Below, piece by piece: positions 51,372 through 60,467 of a stretch of DNA of 64,000 nt. The stretch is from the NCBI RefSeq assembly GCF_040225985.1, contig NZ_JBBPEU010000011.1, forward strand, positions 62,001-126,000, written 5' to 3'. This DNA is from Shimia sp040225985 (GTDB taxonomy: Bacteria > Pseudomonadota > Alphaproteobacteria > Rhodobacterales > Rhodobacteraceae). The translations under genes were made by a program, and so were the position numbers. Numbering within the stretch: position 1 is the first letter of the stretch; each line of letters starts with the position of its first letter. The notes under the pieces are model-generated. The model searched no databases and had not been told where the DNA came from. It was given only the letters and a program-made list of their open reading frames with translations.

Positions 51372-52418
51372 GTGACAACCAGCGTGCCAACTCCACCGAT
51401 ATACGCCGCGAACCCGACCCAACTGGCCACGGTTTCGTGGGCCTTTGTTGAGGACTGGATCGCGGGATTGCAAACCTGCTGCAACGCGGCGCACCTGGAC
51501 TCGATCCTTGAACGCGCCGGATTGCAATCCAGCAGCGGGCAACATGCACGGCGCGTGACGCTGGATCAAATGGTGCGGCTTTACCAGATTGCCGCGATTG
51601 AGACCGAAGACGAGATGACCGGCCTCTGGAGCCGCACCATCCGTCCCCGCGCCTTGCAGCATCTTTTGACCACGATCCGCGAGTCCACCTCGCTTGCAGC
51701 GGCACTCTATCGTTATTCGACCTTCTGGAACCTCTTGCTTGACGATTACCGGTTCGAGCTGGAAACAGGGGATGCCACCACAGCACTGCACCTATTGCCG
51801 CGCGGGCGCCAACAGTCGCAGCGGTTTGGGCACATGCTGATCCTGAAGCTGGCGCATGGGTTGGCATCGTGGATGGCCGGTTACGAGGTACGGGTTCAGG
51901 CGGTCCAGTTCGGATTTGGACGTCCGCGCTTTGCGCCGGATTACAACGTCATCTTCCCCGCCCCGGTCCGTTTCGGCGCGCCGCATTCGGCCATTGTCTT
52001 TGCCGCACGCACGATTGACCCGTTCGGGCCACGCACCAACGCCGATCTGCACGCCTTTCTGGAAAGCGCGCCCCGTGACTGGTTGTTCACCGGCATGCGC
52101 GAACATACCCAATCCCTGCGCGTGCGCGAATTCCTCTACCGCACCGACTGGCAAGAGGCGTATCTCGAAAATGCCGCGCGCGCGCTCAAGGTCACGCCCC
52201 GCACGCTGATGCGCCGCCTGTCCGCCGAAGACAGTTCCTTTCAAGCCATCAAGGACGACCTGCGCCGCGATCTTGCCATCCGAGGTTTGCAGGCCGGGGA
52301 CAAAAGCATCGAAGAAATTTCTCAGGATGTCGGCTTTTCCTCGTCCGCGAATTTCCACCGCGCTTTTCTCCGGTGGACCGGCGTCACCCCGAGCAGCTAT
52401 CGCCAGTCGATGAAATAG
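51372..52418 (+). CDS. AraC-family regulator with arabinose-binding-type N-terminal domain
   Basis: A 348-aa regulator from GTG 51372. Other starts are ATG 51309 (369 aa) and GTG 51384; no strong ribosome-binding site decides. The N-terminal ligand domain (PF12625-like, DQMVRLYQIAAIETEDEMTG) is followed by the double HTH (NAARALKVTPRTLMRRLSAE, IEEISQDVGFSSSANFHRAF) at about 255-345. It diverges from the acyl-CoA dehydrogenase/hydratase operon and probably activates it. Confidence 0.85.
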   Translation: MTTSVPTPPIYAANPTQLATVSWAFVEDWIAGLQTCCNAAHLDSILERAGLQSSSGQHARRVTLDQMVRLYQIAAIETEDEMTGLWSRTIRPRALQHLLTTIRESTSLAAALYRYSTFWNLLLDDYRFELETGDATTALHLLPRGRQQSQRFGHMLILKLAHGLASWMAGYEVRVQAVQFGFGRPRFAPDYNVIFPAPVRFGAPHSAIVFAARTIDPFGPRTNADLHAFLESAPRDWLFTGMREHTQSLRVREFLYRTDWQEAYLENAARALKVTPRTLMRRLSAEDSSFQAIKDDLRRDLAIRGLQAGDKSIEEISQDVGFSSSANFHRAFLRWTGVTPSSYRQSMK

Positions 52419-52495
52419 GTTGCGGGCAAGGGTGCTCACGACTTTTTTTGCCAAAGGCCCTAACCCATTCTCGCGCGAGTTGCTAAGAAACCCCA

Positions 52496-53482
52496 ATGGC
52501 GTTTTTTGACAATCTCCGCGCGACCGCGATGCCCTCTGACACCGACCCGGCCACCCCCGTGCCGGTCCGGCTTGAGATCTTTGTCCAGTCGCGGTTTTCG
52601 CAGCTCGAACTGTCCTCGGTCACGGCCGCGCTTGAAATCGCCAATGATGTGCAGCCTCGCTTTCGGTTTGAATGGAGCTTTGTCTCGGATACGCCGGGCC
52701 TGATCTCGAACCGCAACATTCTGGTGCGGGCGGAACCAGCCATCGACGGTGAATTGCTCAAGGATTGCCTGATCGTGCTGGGCGGGGCGGGTTGTGTTGC
52801 GGAGGGCTGGATGCGGCGGGTGCGCGCCATGCAAATACAAAGCCGACCCGTGGTTCTGTTTTCGGACGCCGCTACCGAATATGCCAAGCAAAAGAAGACA
52901 GGGTTCTATCCGGCCACGACCCATTGGCGCGATATTCCGATCCTGAACGAAATCGGGGACTTTGCGGATATGTCTACTCAATTAGGGGAATACACCACCG
53001 GTATTCTTACATGTGCGGGACGCGGGTTTGCCATCGAGGCCGCGTTCAACCTTGTCGCAGAGTGTCTGAACCCGCAGGAACGCGCGGAAATGGCCAGTCT
53101 TCTCATGCTGGATCGTGTGCGGGGGTTTGACCGCGAACAGCCGATCCATCAAGAACAAGGCAACACCTTCCTTGAAGGGCCCTTGCAGAAAGCCTTGCAA
53201 TTGATGGAAGAAACCATCGAGGCCCCTTTGCAGATCAGCGAATTGACGCAACAAATCGGGGTTTCGCCACGACAGTTGGAACGCCTGTTCAAGATCCAGC
53301 TGAACAGTTCGCCCGCCAAGACCTATAAGATGCTCAGATTGAAAAGGGCCCGGTCTCTGATCCTCGAGACGCGGATGTCACTGCTGGATATCGCGATTGC
53401 CTGCGGGTTTTCGGGCACGTCATCCATGTCCAAAGCCTTTCGCCAGAGCTTTGGCGTGTCACCGAACCAGTTGCGGAAATAG
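52496..53482 (+). CDS. glxA: GlxA-family AraC-type regulator (DJ-1/PfpI domain plus HTH)
   Basis: A 328-aa regulator. A DJ-1/PfpI-like domain (about 25-195, FVQSRFSQLELSSVTAALEI) is followed by the AraC double HTH (ISELTQQIGVSPRQLERLF, LLDIAIACGFSGTSSMSKAF). This architecture is named for S. meliloti GlxA, encoded beside glxBCD; here glxBCD-like genes and glnT lie just downstream on the other strand. It likely responds to an amine or amino acid signal and controls them. An in-frame ATG 11 codons inside is an alternative start. Confidence 0.85.
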   Translation: MAFFDNLRATAMPSDTDPATPVPVRLEIFVQSRFSQLELSSVTAALEIANDVQPRFRFEWSFVSDTPGLISNRNILVRAEPAIDGELLKDCLIVLGGAGCVAEGWMRRVRAMQIQSRPVVLFSDAATEYAKQKKTGFYPATTHWRDIPILNEIGDFADMSTQLGEYTTGILTCAGRGFAIEAAFNLVAECLNPQERAEMASLLMLDRVRGFDREQPIHQEQGNTFLEGPLQKALQLMEETIEAPLQISELTQQIGVSPRQLERLFKIQLNSSPAKTYKMLRLKRARSLILETRMSLLDIAIACGFSGTSSMSKAFRQSFGVSPNQLRK

Positions 53483-53488
53483 TTTGGT

Positions 53489-53520
53489 GCGGGGCAATGC
53501 TCCGAGGATGCACGCCCCGC
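53489..53520 (+). terminator. GC-rich inverted repeat after glxA
   Basis: GCGGGGC (53489-53495) pairs with GCCCCGC (53514-53520) across 18 nt, starting 6 bp past the glxA stop. There is no T-tract. The rest of the 300-bp gap to glnT (53483-53782) holds the 27-codon frame at 53564-53647 and nothing else I can support. Confidence 0.35.
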
Positions 53521-53563
53521 GGGTCAGACCGGCAGACGGGAACAGCAATGCCGGCCTGTATCT

Positions 53564-53647
53564 TCAGACAAACTGAAGAATAACGGCTGGCAGTCCCAGC
53601 ATACCTACGATTATCAGCGTGGCCGACAGGGCAAGTCCTTTGAACAT
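53564..53647 (-). CDS. Possible 27-aa single-helix membrane peptide downstream of glnT
   Basis: MFKGLALSATLIIVG then a second hydrophobic run ending ILQFV: one membrane helix of 27 aa. A GAGGAG ribosome-binding site lies about 9 nt upstream of the ATG. It lies 135 bp after glnT on the same strand. The longer 68-aa frame adds an Arg-rich leader without support. It is unrecognised and could be spurious; the ribosome-binding site and hydrophobicity are the only evidence. Confidence 0.35.
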   Translation of the reverse strand: MFKGLALSATLIIVGMLGLPAVILQFV

Positions 53648-53782
53648 TGGTGCGCGCTCCTCAACAAGATTTCCTGGATGAACAGCTAGCCCTGCCTCCG
53701 CCCCCAGACATGCGGCAGCACGTCGCACCAAGCGAGATTTTCGCCTCCCTATTTTCCGGACCGCACCCAAGGTCGCGGCACA

Positions 53783-55099
53783 TCAGATATCAAGCGTGTT
53801 TTCCTTTTCCCAACGCGAGAAATGCGACACGAAAGAGGTCCATTCCTGATGCTTCATCTTGATGTAAGAGGCTGCGAACTCTGCGCCGAGCTTATCCTTC
53901 AGGACATCGTCATCATCAAAGGCGCGGACCGCATCCAGCATGTTCAGCGGCAGGCGCGGTGCATCCTTGACCAGATGGCCCTCGGCATACATGTCGATGT
54001 CGTAACGCGGGCCGGGATCGGCTTTGGTCTTGATGCCCGACAGCCCCGCCGCGATGATTACCGCCTGCAACAGGTACGGGTTCACGGCCCCGTCCGGCAG
54101 GCGCAGCTCGAACCGCCCCGGTCCTGGCACGCGCACCATATGCGTACGGTTGTTGCCGGTCCATGTCACGGTATTGGGCGCCCATGTCGCCCCCGACAAG
54201 GTACGCGGCGCGTTGATACGCTTGTAGCTATTCACGGTTGGGTTGGTGATCGCGGCCAGTGCCTCGGCATGTTGCATGATCCCGCCAAGAAAATACCCGC
54301 CCTGTTCTGACAGACCAACCTCTCCGATCTGCCCGCCGGCGTCGCCGGCAAAGGCGTTGGTCTTGCCGTCCAGATCCCAGACCGAGATATGGGCGTGACA
54401 GCCATTGCCGGTCAGCCCCTCGACCGGTTTTGGCATGAAGGTCGCGCGGAAGCCGTGTTTCTCGGCCACGGATTTAACCATGAATTTGAAAAACGAATGG
54501 CGGTCTGCCGTCACAAGCGCATCGTCGAACTCCCAGTTCATTTCGAACTGGCCATTGGCGTCCTCGTGGTCGTTCTGGTACGGCCCCCAGCCCAGATCTA
54601 GCATGTAGTCGCAAATCTCTGCCACAACATCATAGCGCCGCATCACGGCCTGCTGGTCGTAACAGGGTTTTTCGGCAGTATCGAACGGGTCCGAAATCTG
54701 GTCGCCTTCGGGGGTCAGCAGGAAGAATTCGGCCTCGATCCCGGTTTTGACGCGCAGCCCTGCCTCGGCTGCCTCGGCTACCAGTTTCCGCAAGACGTTG
54801 CGCGGTGCCTGTGCGACCGGCTGGCTCTCCATCACACAATCGGCGGGCACCCAGGCCACCTCGGGTTTCCACGGCAGCTGAATCACCGCCGACGGGTCCG
54901 GCAAGGCCAGCATGTCGGGATGCGCGGGCGTCATGTCGAACCAAGTGGCAAAGCCGGCAAAGCCCGCCCCCTCTTCCTCCATATCGGCGATGGCCTGCGC
55001 AGGCACAAGCTTGGCGCGCTGTCCTCCGAAGAGATCGGTGTAGGACACCATGAAGTATTTAACGCCGTTGTCCTCGGCAAATTTCGCAAGAATGCTCAT
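53783..55099 (-). CDS. glnT: Type III glutamine synthetase (GlnT) or gamma-glutamylmethylamide synthetase (GmaS)
   Basis: A 438-aa GS-superfamily ligase. EAEFFLL, QFEMNWEFDDAL, GNGCHAHISVWD and NNRTHMVRVPGPGRFELRLPDGAVNPYLL are the metal, ATP and glutamate blocks. TIGR03105-type proteins include both rhizobial GlnT and GmaS of methylamine use; they cannot be told apart by eye. It comes 15 bp after three genes like glxDCB, also homologous to mgsCBA of N-methylglutamate synthase. No mgdABCD is in the window. Confidence 0.85.
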   Translation of the reverse strand: MSILAKFAEDNGVKYFMVSYTDLFGGQRAKLVPAQAIADMEEEGAGFAGFATWFDMTPAHPDMLALPDPSAVIQLPWKPEVAWVPADCVMESQPVAQAPRNVLRKLVAEAAEAGLRVKTGIEAEFFLLTPEGDQISDPFDTAEKPCYDQQAVMRRYDVVAEICDYMLDLGWGPYQNDHEDANGQFEMNWEFDDALVTADRHSFFKFMVKSVAEKHGFRATFMPKPVEGLTGNGCHAHISVWDLDGKTNAFAGDAGGQIGEVGLSEQGGYFLGGIMQHAEALAAITNPTVNSYKRINAPRTLSGATWAPNTVTWTGNNRTHMVRVPGPGRFELRLPDGAVNPYLLQAVIIAAGLSGIKTKADPGPRYDIDMYAEGHLVKDAPRLPLNMLDAVRAFDDDDVLKDKLGAEFAASYIKMKHQEWTSFVSHFSRWEKENTLDI

Positions 55100-55114
55100 G
55101 TTGTTACCCCTGTC

Positions 55115-56440
55115 TCAAAAGCCCGGCTTACCCGGATACCAGTTGGTGCCCGCCAGAGGCACCTGCGCCATCGCAGCGGCCTCCATGGTCAGCGCGCAAA
55201 GGTCCTCGGGTTCAAGATTGTGCACGTGGTTGTGGCCGCAGGCGCGGGCCAGCGTCTGGCATTCCAGCGTGAGCACGTTCAGATAGTTACGCAGCCTGCG
55301 CCCGGCTGCCTCGGGATCAAGCCGCGCCATCAACTCGGGATCCTGTGTGGTGATCCCCGCCGGATCGCGGCCCTCGTGCCAGTCATCATAGGCACCGGTG
55401 GTGGTGCCCAGTTTTTGGTATTCCGCCTCCCATTTCGGGTCGTTGTCGCCCAGCGCGACAAGCGCCGCAGTGCCGATCGACACTGCATCGGCCCCCAGCG
55501 CCAACGCCTTGGCCACATCTGCGCCGGTACGAATCCCGCCAGACACCACCAGTTGCACCTCGCGGTGCAGCCCCAGATCCTGAAGCGCCTGAACGGCGGG
55601 ACGGATACAGGCCAGCGTCGGTTGCCCGACATGTTCGATAAAGACGTCCTGCGTGGCTGCCGTGCCGCCCTGCATACCATCCAGCACGATCACATCGGCC
55701 CCGGCCTTCACCGCCAGCGCCGTGTCGTAGTAAGGGCGTGCACCGCCCACCTTGATGTAGATGGGTTTTTCCCAGTTGGTGATCTCGCGCAGTTCAAGGA
55801 TCTTGATCTCGAGATCGTCCGGCCCAGTCCAGTCGGGATGGCGACAGGCGGACCGCTGGTCGATGCCTTCTGGCAGATCGCGCATGCCCGCAACGCGTTC
55901 GGTGATCTTCTGGCCCAGCAACATGCCGCCCCCGCCGGGTTTGGCCCCCTGCCCGACCACAACTTCGATCGCATCCGCACGGCGCAGGTCGTCCGGGTTC
56001 ATGCCATAGCGGCTGGGCAGGTACTGATAGACCAGTTTTTCCGAATGGCCGCGTTCCTCTTCGGTCATGCCGCCATCGCCGGTGGTGGTCGATGTGCCGG
56101 CCATGGTCGCGCCGCGGCCCAGCGCCTCTTTGGCGGGGCCCGAGAGCGAGCCAAATGACATGCCCGCAATGGTGATCGGGATTTTCAGCTCGATCGGTTT
56201 CGAGGCAAACCGCGTGCCCAGCGTGACCGAGGTTTCGCATTTTTCGCGATATCCTTCGAGGGGATAGCGGCTCATTGAGGCACCCAGAAACAGCAGGTCA
56301 TCGAAATGCGGCACCCGCCGTTTCGCACCGCCGCCGCGAATGTCGTAGATGCCTGTGGCAGCCGCGCGCCGGATTTCCGAATTAATCTCGTTCGAAAACG
56401 TCCAGGACTGGCGCGGTTCGGTGTTCGGAGTCTTTTCCAT
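55115..56440 (-). CDS. glxD: FMN-binding glutamate synthase family protein (GlxD / MgsC-like)
   Basis: A 441-aa protein equal to the FMN domain of glutamate synthase. Segments include GMSFGSLSGPAKEALGRGA, GEGAKPGGGGMLLGQKI-like VGQGAKPGGGGMLLGQ, VDGMQGGTAATQDVF-like VLDGMQGGTAATQ and VVSGGIRTGADVAKALALGA. It makes glutamate or N-methylglutamate with its partner subunits. The ATG at 56440 has GGAGAG upstream; the longer frame covers glxC. It lies 10 bp after glxC. Confidence 0.9.
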   Translation of the reverse strand: MEKTPNTEPRQSWTFSNEINSEIRRAAATGIYDIRGGGAKRRVPHFDDLLFLGASMSRYPLEGYREKCETSVTLGTRFASKPIELKIPITIAGMSFGSLSGPAKEALGRGATMAGTSTTTGDGGMTEEERGHSEKLVYQYLPSRYGMNPDDLRRADAIEVVVGQGAKPGGGGMLLGQKITERVAGMRDLPEGIDQRSACRHPDWTGPDDLEIKILELREITNWEKPIYIKVGGARPYYDTALAVKAGADVIVLDGMQGGTAATQDVFIEHVGQPTLACIRPAVQALQDLGLHREVQLVVSGGIRTGADVAKALALGADAVSIGTAALVALGDNDPKWEAEYQKLGTTTGAYDDWHEGRDPAGITTQDPELMARLDPEAAGRRLRNYLNVLTLECQTLARACGHNHVHNLEPEDLCALTMEAAAMAQVPLAGTNWYPGKPGF

Positions 56441-56450
56441 TGCGCTCTCC

Positions 56451-57137
56451 TCAGTAGGCGGCGGCGTTGTCGATGTTGAAATTGTAGAGCTTGCGTGCCG
56501 AGCCATAGCGGCGGAATTCTTCGGGGCGCGCATCGGCCCCAGCCCGCACCAGAAGCTCGGCCAACAGATCCAGATGTTCGGCGCGCATCTCTTTTTCGAT
56601 GCAATCCGCCCCGAGAGATTTTACATCCCCCCGCACAAAAAGCCGCGCCTCATAGAGCGAGTCGCCCAGCGCATCGCCCGCATCGCCCAGCACAACAAGA
56701 TTACCCTTTTGCGCCATGAAAGCGGACATGTGCCCGATATTGCCGTGCACCACGATGTCGATCCCCTTCATCGAGATACCACAGCGCGACGAGGCATTGC
56801 CCTTGATGTTCAAAAGCCCCCCGTGCCCTGTGGCGCCGGCGTATTGGCTGGCATCGCCTTCAATTGTCACGACGCCGGACATCATGTTTTCGGCCACACC
56901 GGGGCCAGCGGACCCTTTGACGGTGACGGACGCGTCCTTGTTCATGCCCGCGCAGTAGTATCCGGTCGACCCGCGCACGGTGACATCCAACGGCCCATCC
57001 AGACCGCAGGCCACGGCATGACTGCCGCGCGGGTTCTCGATGACATGAGGTTCATTCGCACCGGTCTTGGCGGCGGTCTGTAGGGTGGTATTGACCTCGC
57101 GCAGGGCGGTGTCTGACATATCCAGAGTGACAGTCAT
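56451..57137 (-). CDS. glxC: GXGXG (glutamate synthase alpha C-terminal-like) subunit GlxC / MgsB
   Basis: A 228-aa right-handed beta-helix protein of repeated short turns. Examples are GSTGYYCAGMNKDASVTVKG and GDASQYAGATGHGGLLNIKG, the GXGXG domain that structurally supports the two catalytic subunits of glutamate synthase. It lies 3 bp after the amidotransferase gene. Confidence 0.9.
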   Translation of the reverse strand: MTVTLDMSDTALREVNTTLQTAAKTGANEPHVIENPRGSHAVACGLDGPLDVTVRGSTGYYCAGMNKDASVTVKGSAGPGVAENMMSGVVTIEGDASQYAGATGHGGLLNIKGNASSRCGISMKGIDIVVHGNIGHMSAFMAQKGNLVVLGDAGDALGDSLYEARLFVRGDVKSLGADCIEKEMRAEHLDLLAELLVRAGADARPEEFRRYGSARKLYNFNIDNAAAY

Positions 57138-57140
57138 GGC

Positions 57141-58031
57141 TCAACGCTCCCAGAAATAGACAGTGGCAGGTTCGGGCTCCCAGACCTTTGCGGTCTCGAT
57201 GCCGGGCAGGTCCGCAAAGGCGCGGTATTCGCTGGCAAAGGCGACGTAATCGTCGGTTTCGGCCATCACGGCGGGTTTGCAGGCGATGGGGTCACGGACC
57301 ACGCCAAAGCCGTCTTTGGTGCCCGTAACGAAGGTGAAGAACCCGTCCAGATCGGCAATCGTGTCTTCTAGCGCCTCGCCCAGTGTCGCGCCGTCCGCGA
57401 TGCGGGACGAGATATAGGCGGCACCGACCTCGGTGTCGTTTTCCGAACGGGTGAGCACGCCCTTTTTCGCCAGCTTGCGGCGCATCTGGTTGTGGTTCGA
57501 CAGCGATCCGTTGTGCACGAGGCACTGGTCCGGTGCCGTCGAAAAGGGATGCGCGCCCATTGTCGTCACGGCGGATTCAGTGGCCATGCGGGTATGCCCG
57601 ATGCCGTGACTGCCACCCATGTCGCGCAGGCCAAACCGGGCCGCGACCTCTTCTGGCAGTCCAACCTCTTTATATATTTCCATCGACCGGCCCGATCCCA
57701 TGAAGCGCAGCCCCCAGGATTCCAGCAGTTCGACCGCGCGGGCCTCTGCCCCGTCGGGGACGGTCACAACGGCGTGGGTGTCCACGACCTTAAGTGACAC
57801 CGGCGCGCCGAGCTCTTTGGCGAGCTTTGTGTCCAGCGCGTCAAATGCCGCCTCGGGCGTGGCGGATTGCACCGTGATCTTGACCGTGGCAGCGCTCTCG
57901 CCGCCATAGATTGCGATGCCTGCGCTGTCAGGGCCGCGGTCGGTCATCGTGATCAACATGTCGGTCAACATGTCACCCAGGCGCGGGTGTAGCGCGTCCT
58001 TTTTCAGGAACAGGCCAACGATACCACACAT
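57141..58031 (-). CDS. glxB: Class II glutamine amidotransferase subunit GlxB / MgsA
   Basis: A 296-aa Ntn amidotransferase. The start at 58031 is fixed because it gives MCGIVGLF, placing the catalytic Cys at residue 2 for Met removal; GGAGG lies 6 nt upstream. A frame four codons longer would block the Cys. MGSGRSMEIYKEVG, HTRMATESAV and SLSNHNQMRRKL are PurF/GltB-type blocks. It supplies ammonia to GlxCD. First gene of the glx-glnT operon. Confidence 0.92.
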   Translation of the reverse strand: MCGIVGLFLKKDALHPRLGDMLTDMLITMTDRGPDSAGIAIYGGESAATVKITVQSATPEAAFDALDTKLAKELGAPVSLKVVDTHAVVTVPDGAEARAVELLESWGLRFMGSGRSMEIYKEVGLPEEVAARFGLRDMGGSHGIGHTRMATESAVTTMGAHPFSTAPDQCLVHNGSLSNHNQMRRKLAKKGVLTRSENDTEVGAAYISSRIADGATLGEALEDTIADLDGFFTFVTGTKDGFGVVRDPIACKPAVMAETDDYVAFASEYRAFADLPGIETAKVWEPEPATVYFWER

Positions 58032-58104
58032 AGGTTCCTCCATTCGCTTGTTGAGGCCTCAGGGGCCGATGAAACAAGTCGTAAATGGGCGGGACGTAAC
58101 TGGA

Positions 58105-58138
58105 AGAAAATATTTCTTAAGGGGAAATTTTATTTCCC
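58105..58138. promoter_or_regulatory. Two dyads upstream of glxB, candidate XRE-cupin operator
   Basis: AGAAAatatTTCT-type symmetry (58105-58117) and GGGAAAttttaTTTCCC (58122-58138) lie in tandem, in an AT-rich patch 75-105 bp upstream of the glxB start and downstream of the XRE gene end. Their position suits control of the glx-glnT promoter by the XRE-cupin protein. Confidence 0.5.
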
Positions 58139-58210
58139 AAAAGGCAATTAATGATGAAAAATCCACCAATTTGCGCGCGACCCGCGCACCGTTGCCGAAT
58201 TATCGGGCAA

Positions 58211-58849
58211 TCATGAATCCCGCAGCTTTTGCGGATAGGTGATGATCGACAGGAATCGCGATGGCAGTTCAAGGATCTCTTCGGGCCCATGCGGCGCGTC
58301 CGCATCGAACAAAAGCGTGTCGCCCGGTGCGAGGTCATAGCGCGTGTCCCCGTGGCGATACCGCACCCGCCCTTCAAGCACATAAAGCATCTCGATCCCG
58401 TCATGCTGAAACGCGGGGAAGCGGTCGCTCTCGCTGGTCAGGGTAATGAGGTAAGGCTCGACCACGACGCCGGAGGTGTTCGCACCGATATGACCCAAAA
58501 GGTGATACTGATGGCCGGCACGGGTGCCTTCGCGTTCGATCTCGACACCTTCACCGGCTTTCACATGCATGCAGCCGCGCGTTTCCTCGTACCCGGAAAA
58601 CAGCTGTACCAGCGGCACACGCAAAGCATCTGCCAGAACAGAGAGGGTATTGAGCGAGGGGGAAATCACGCCGTTTTCGATCTTGGACAGCATCCCGACA
58701 GAAAGGCCCGTCTTGGCCGCAAGATCTGCCCCCGTCATGCGTTGCCGTTTGCGCAGATCGCGGACCTGTCGGCCAATCGCAACTTCGAGGTTCTTTTCCC
58801 GCGTGTCGCGCACCGCGTGCGGGTTCTGTGTCAAAGCCCGTTCGACCAT
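58211..58849 (-). CDS. XRE-family regulator with C-terminal cupin domain
   Basis: A 212-aa regulator. The XRE HTH (RKRQRMTGADLAAKTGLSVG, MLSKIENGVISPSLNTL) at about 25-85 is followed by a cupin domain (about 105-205, HDGIEMLYVLEGRVRYRHGD, LAPGDTLLFDADAPHGPEE). Such PuuR-like regulators sense amines or amino acids. It lies upstream of glxB on the same strand with a 179-bp gap that holds the dyads; it probably represses the glx-glnT operon. Confidence 0.88.
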   Translation of the reverse strand: MVERALTQNPHAVRDTREKNLEVAIGRQVRDLRKRQRMTGADLAAKTGLSVGMLSKIENGVISPSLNTLSVLADALRVPLVQLFSGYEETRGCMHVKAGEGVEIEREGTRAGHQYHLLGHIGANTSGVVVEPYLITLTSESDRFPAFQHDGIEMLYVLEGRVRYRHGDTRYDLAPGDTLLFDADAPHGPEEILELPSRFLSIITYPQKLRDS

Positions 58850-58882
58850 TGCTTCTCAGGCTCCTCCTTTGTGTCGCGCGTC

Positions 58883-59623
58883 CTAGTCCGAGGGAAACTC
58901 GAAATCCGGCAACTGGCAAAACGCCTCTCTCAACGCCACGCCCCAACCGTTCGAGATGGTCTCGAAATAGGGATCGTCCTGCTGGATGCGAAACAGGCGC
59001 CCGTTGCGGAGGCTGCCCGCCTTGTAAACGTGCACGTCCAGCGGCAGGCTGACCGACAGGTTCGCCTTGATGGTTGAGTCAAACGAGACGGTCAGCAGTT
59101 TGATCGCCTCTTCAAACCCCATCGCAGGGTCATAGGCGCGGATCAGGATCGGGCGGCCATACTTGGTTTCGCCGATCTGGAAAAACGGCGTGTCAAAGCT
59201 GGCTTCGATAAAGTTGCCTTCGGGATAGATCAGGAACAGGCGCGGTTCGCCCTCACCGATCTGCCCGCCAAGGATCATCGTCGCGTTAAAGGTTGAATCG
59301 GCCTGCTGCCCAGCCATCGCATGGGTCGCGATCACCTCTTTCAACACCCCCCCCACAAGTGACGCTACCTGAAACATCGAGGCCGCTTCGAGGATACCGG
59401 GGTTACGCGCGCCTGGTTCTTTGCTGCGTTCTTCCAGCAGGCTGACCACGGCTTGTGTCGTGGCAAGATTGCCCGCCGTCATCAGCGTGATGGACCGTTC
59501 GCCGGGCACCTCCCAGGTGAACATCTTGCGGAAAGTCGAAATATTGTCGACGCCGGAATTGGTGCGGGTGTCAGACATGAACACCAACCCTTTTTCCAGC
59601 ATCAGGCCCACGCAATAGGTCAT
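58883..59623 (-). CDS. Anbu (ancestral proteasome beta-subunit homologue) peptidase
   Basis: A 246-aa Ntn hydrolase. After Met removal the N-terminus is Thr1 (MTYCVGL), with D17 in FMSDTRT and K32 in TFRKM completing the proteasome-type triad in mature numbering. Anbu forms ring or helical assemblies in the cytosol. It is the last gene of a four-gene set (ATP-grasp, alpha-E, transglutaminase, Anbu) predicted to make and process small peptides or tags. Confidence 0.92.
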   Translation of the reverse strand: MTYCVGLMLEKGLVFMSDTRTNSGVDNISTFRKMFTWEVPGERSITLMTAGNLATTQAVVSLLEERSKEPGARNPGILEAASMFQVASLVGGVLKEVIATHAMAGQQADSTFNATMILGGQIGEGEPRLFLIYPEGNFIEASFDTPFFQIGETKYGRPILIRAYDPAMGFEEAIKLLTVSFDSTIKANLSVSLPLDVHVYKAGSLRNGRLFRIQQDDPYFETISNGWGVALREAFCQLPDFEFPSD

Positions 59624-59656
59624 GGCATCTCCTTATGTGGGAAACTTTCAATCAGC

Positions 59657-60463
59657 CTATTGCTGGACTTGCAAGGTGACATGCAAACTTTCCTGCCCTG
59701 CCCCCTGTCGGATCCCGAGGATCGGTGCAGCATCCGTGTAATCGCGGCCGGTGGCGACACGGACATAGCGCGCATCGGGGCAGATTCCGTTGGACACGTC
59801 GAACCCGATCCAGCCCAGACCTTTGGTCCATATCTCGCACCAAGCGTGGCTCGCATCCTGTGTCACCTGCCCGTCCATCAACAAGTAACCACTGACATAG
59901 CGTGCCGGATAGCCCAACTGGCGTGCGGCGGCGATCATGATATGGGCGTGGTCCTGACAGACCCCGTGCCCTGCGGTCAACGCCATCTCGGCGGTGGTGT
60001 CGCTGTCGGTGCGCCCCGTTTCGTAGGTCACCTGATCCGCAATCCGCGCAGACAGGGCGTGCAGCCGCGGAATGTCGTCAAATCCTTCGGTTTCCTCGCG
60101 AATGCTGGCCGCAAGATGGCGCACATTGTTGCCGGGGGCGGTCAACGCCGTGGCGTCCTCGAACAGCCAGAGCGGGGCAAAGCCAGAATGGCTGCCCACC
60201 ACCCCGTTGCGGTCCTCGACCTCGACGACACCGCGACTGACGATCTCGATCCGGTCCGTGCCGGGATCGACCTTGACCAATTCGGTGTGGTTGACGAACT
60301 GGTCTTCAAACATCAACTGTTTCTGCCCGCCAGTGATTTCCGTGTCCCATGTCAGGACGGACTGTCCGTGGCCCGTGCGCGGGACAAGCCGCAATTGCTG
60401 CAGCGCGTAGTGTACGGGCGCGTCATAGCTGTAGGTGGTGATATGGGTGATCGACAGTTTCAT
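59657..60463 (-). CDS. Transglutaminase-like cysteine peptidase
   Basis: A 268-aa protein with an N-terminal bacterial transglutaminase-like domain and the catalytic core C169 (GVCQDHAH), H206 (SHAWCEIW) and D222 (GFDVSNG). This triad is complete. It is probably a peptidase or amide-transfer enzyme acting with the ATP-grasp and Anbu proteins. It lies 4 bp after alpha-E and 33 bp before Anbu. Confidence 0.92.
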   Translation of the reverse strand: MKLSITHITTYSYDAPVHYALQQLRLVPRTGHGQSVLTWDTEITGGQKQLMFEDQFVNHTELVKVDPGTDRIEIVSRGVVEVEDRNGVVGSHSGFAPLWLFEDATALTAPGNNVRHLAASIREETEGFDDIPRLHALSARIADQVTYETGRTDSDTTAEMALTAGHGVCQDHAHIMIAAARQLGYPARYVSGYLLMDGQVTQDASHAWCEIWTKGLGWIGFDVSNGICPDARYVRVATGRDYTDAAPILGIRQGAGQESLHVTLQVQQ

Positions 60464-60467
60464 GAGC

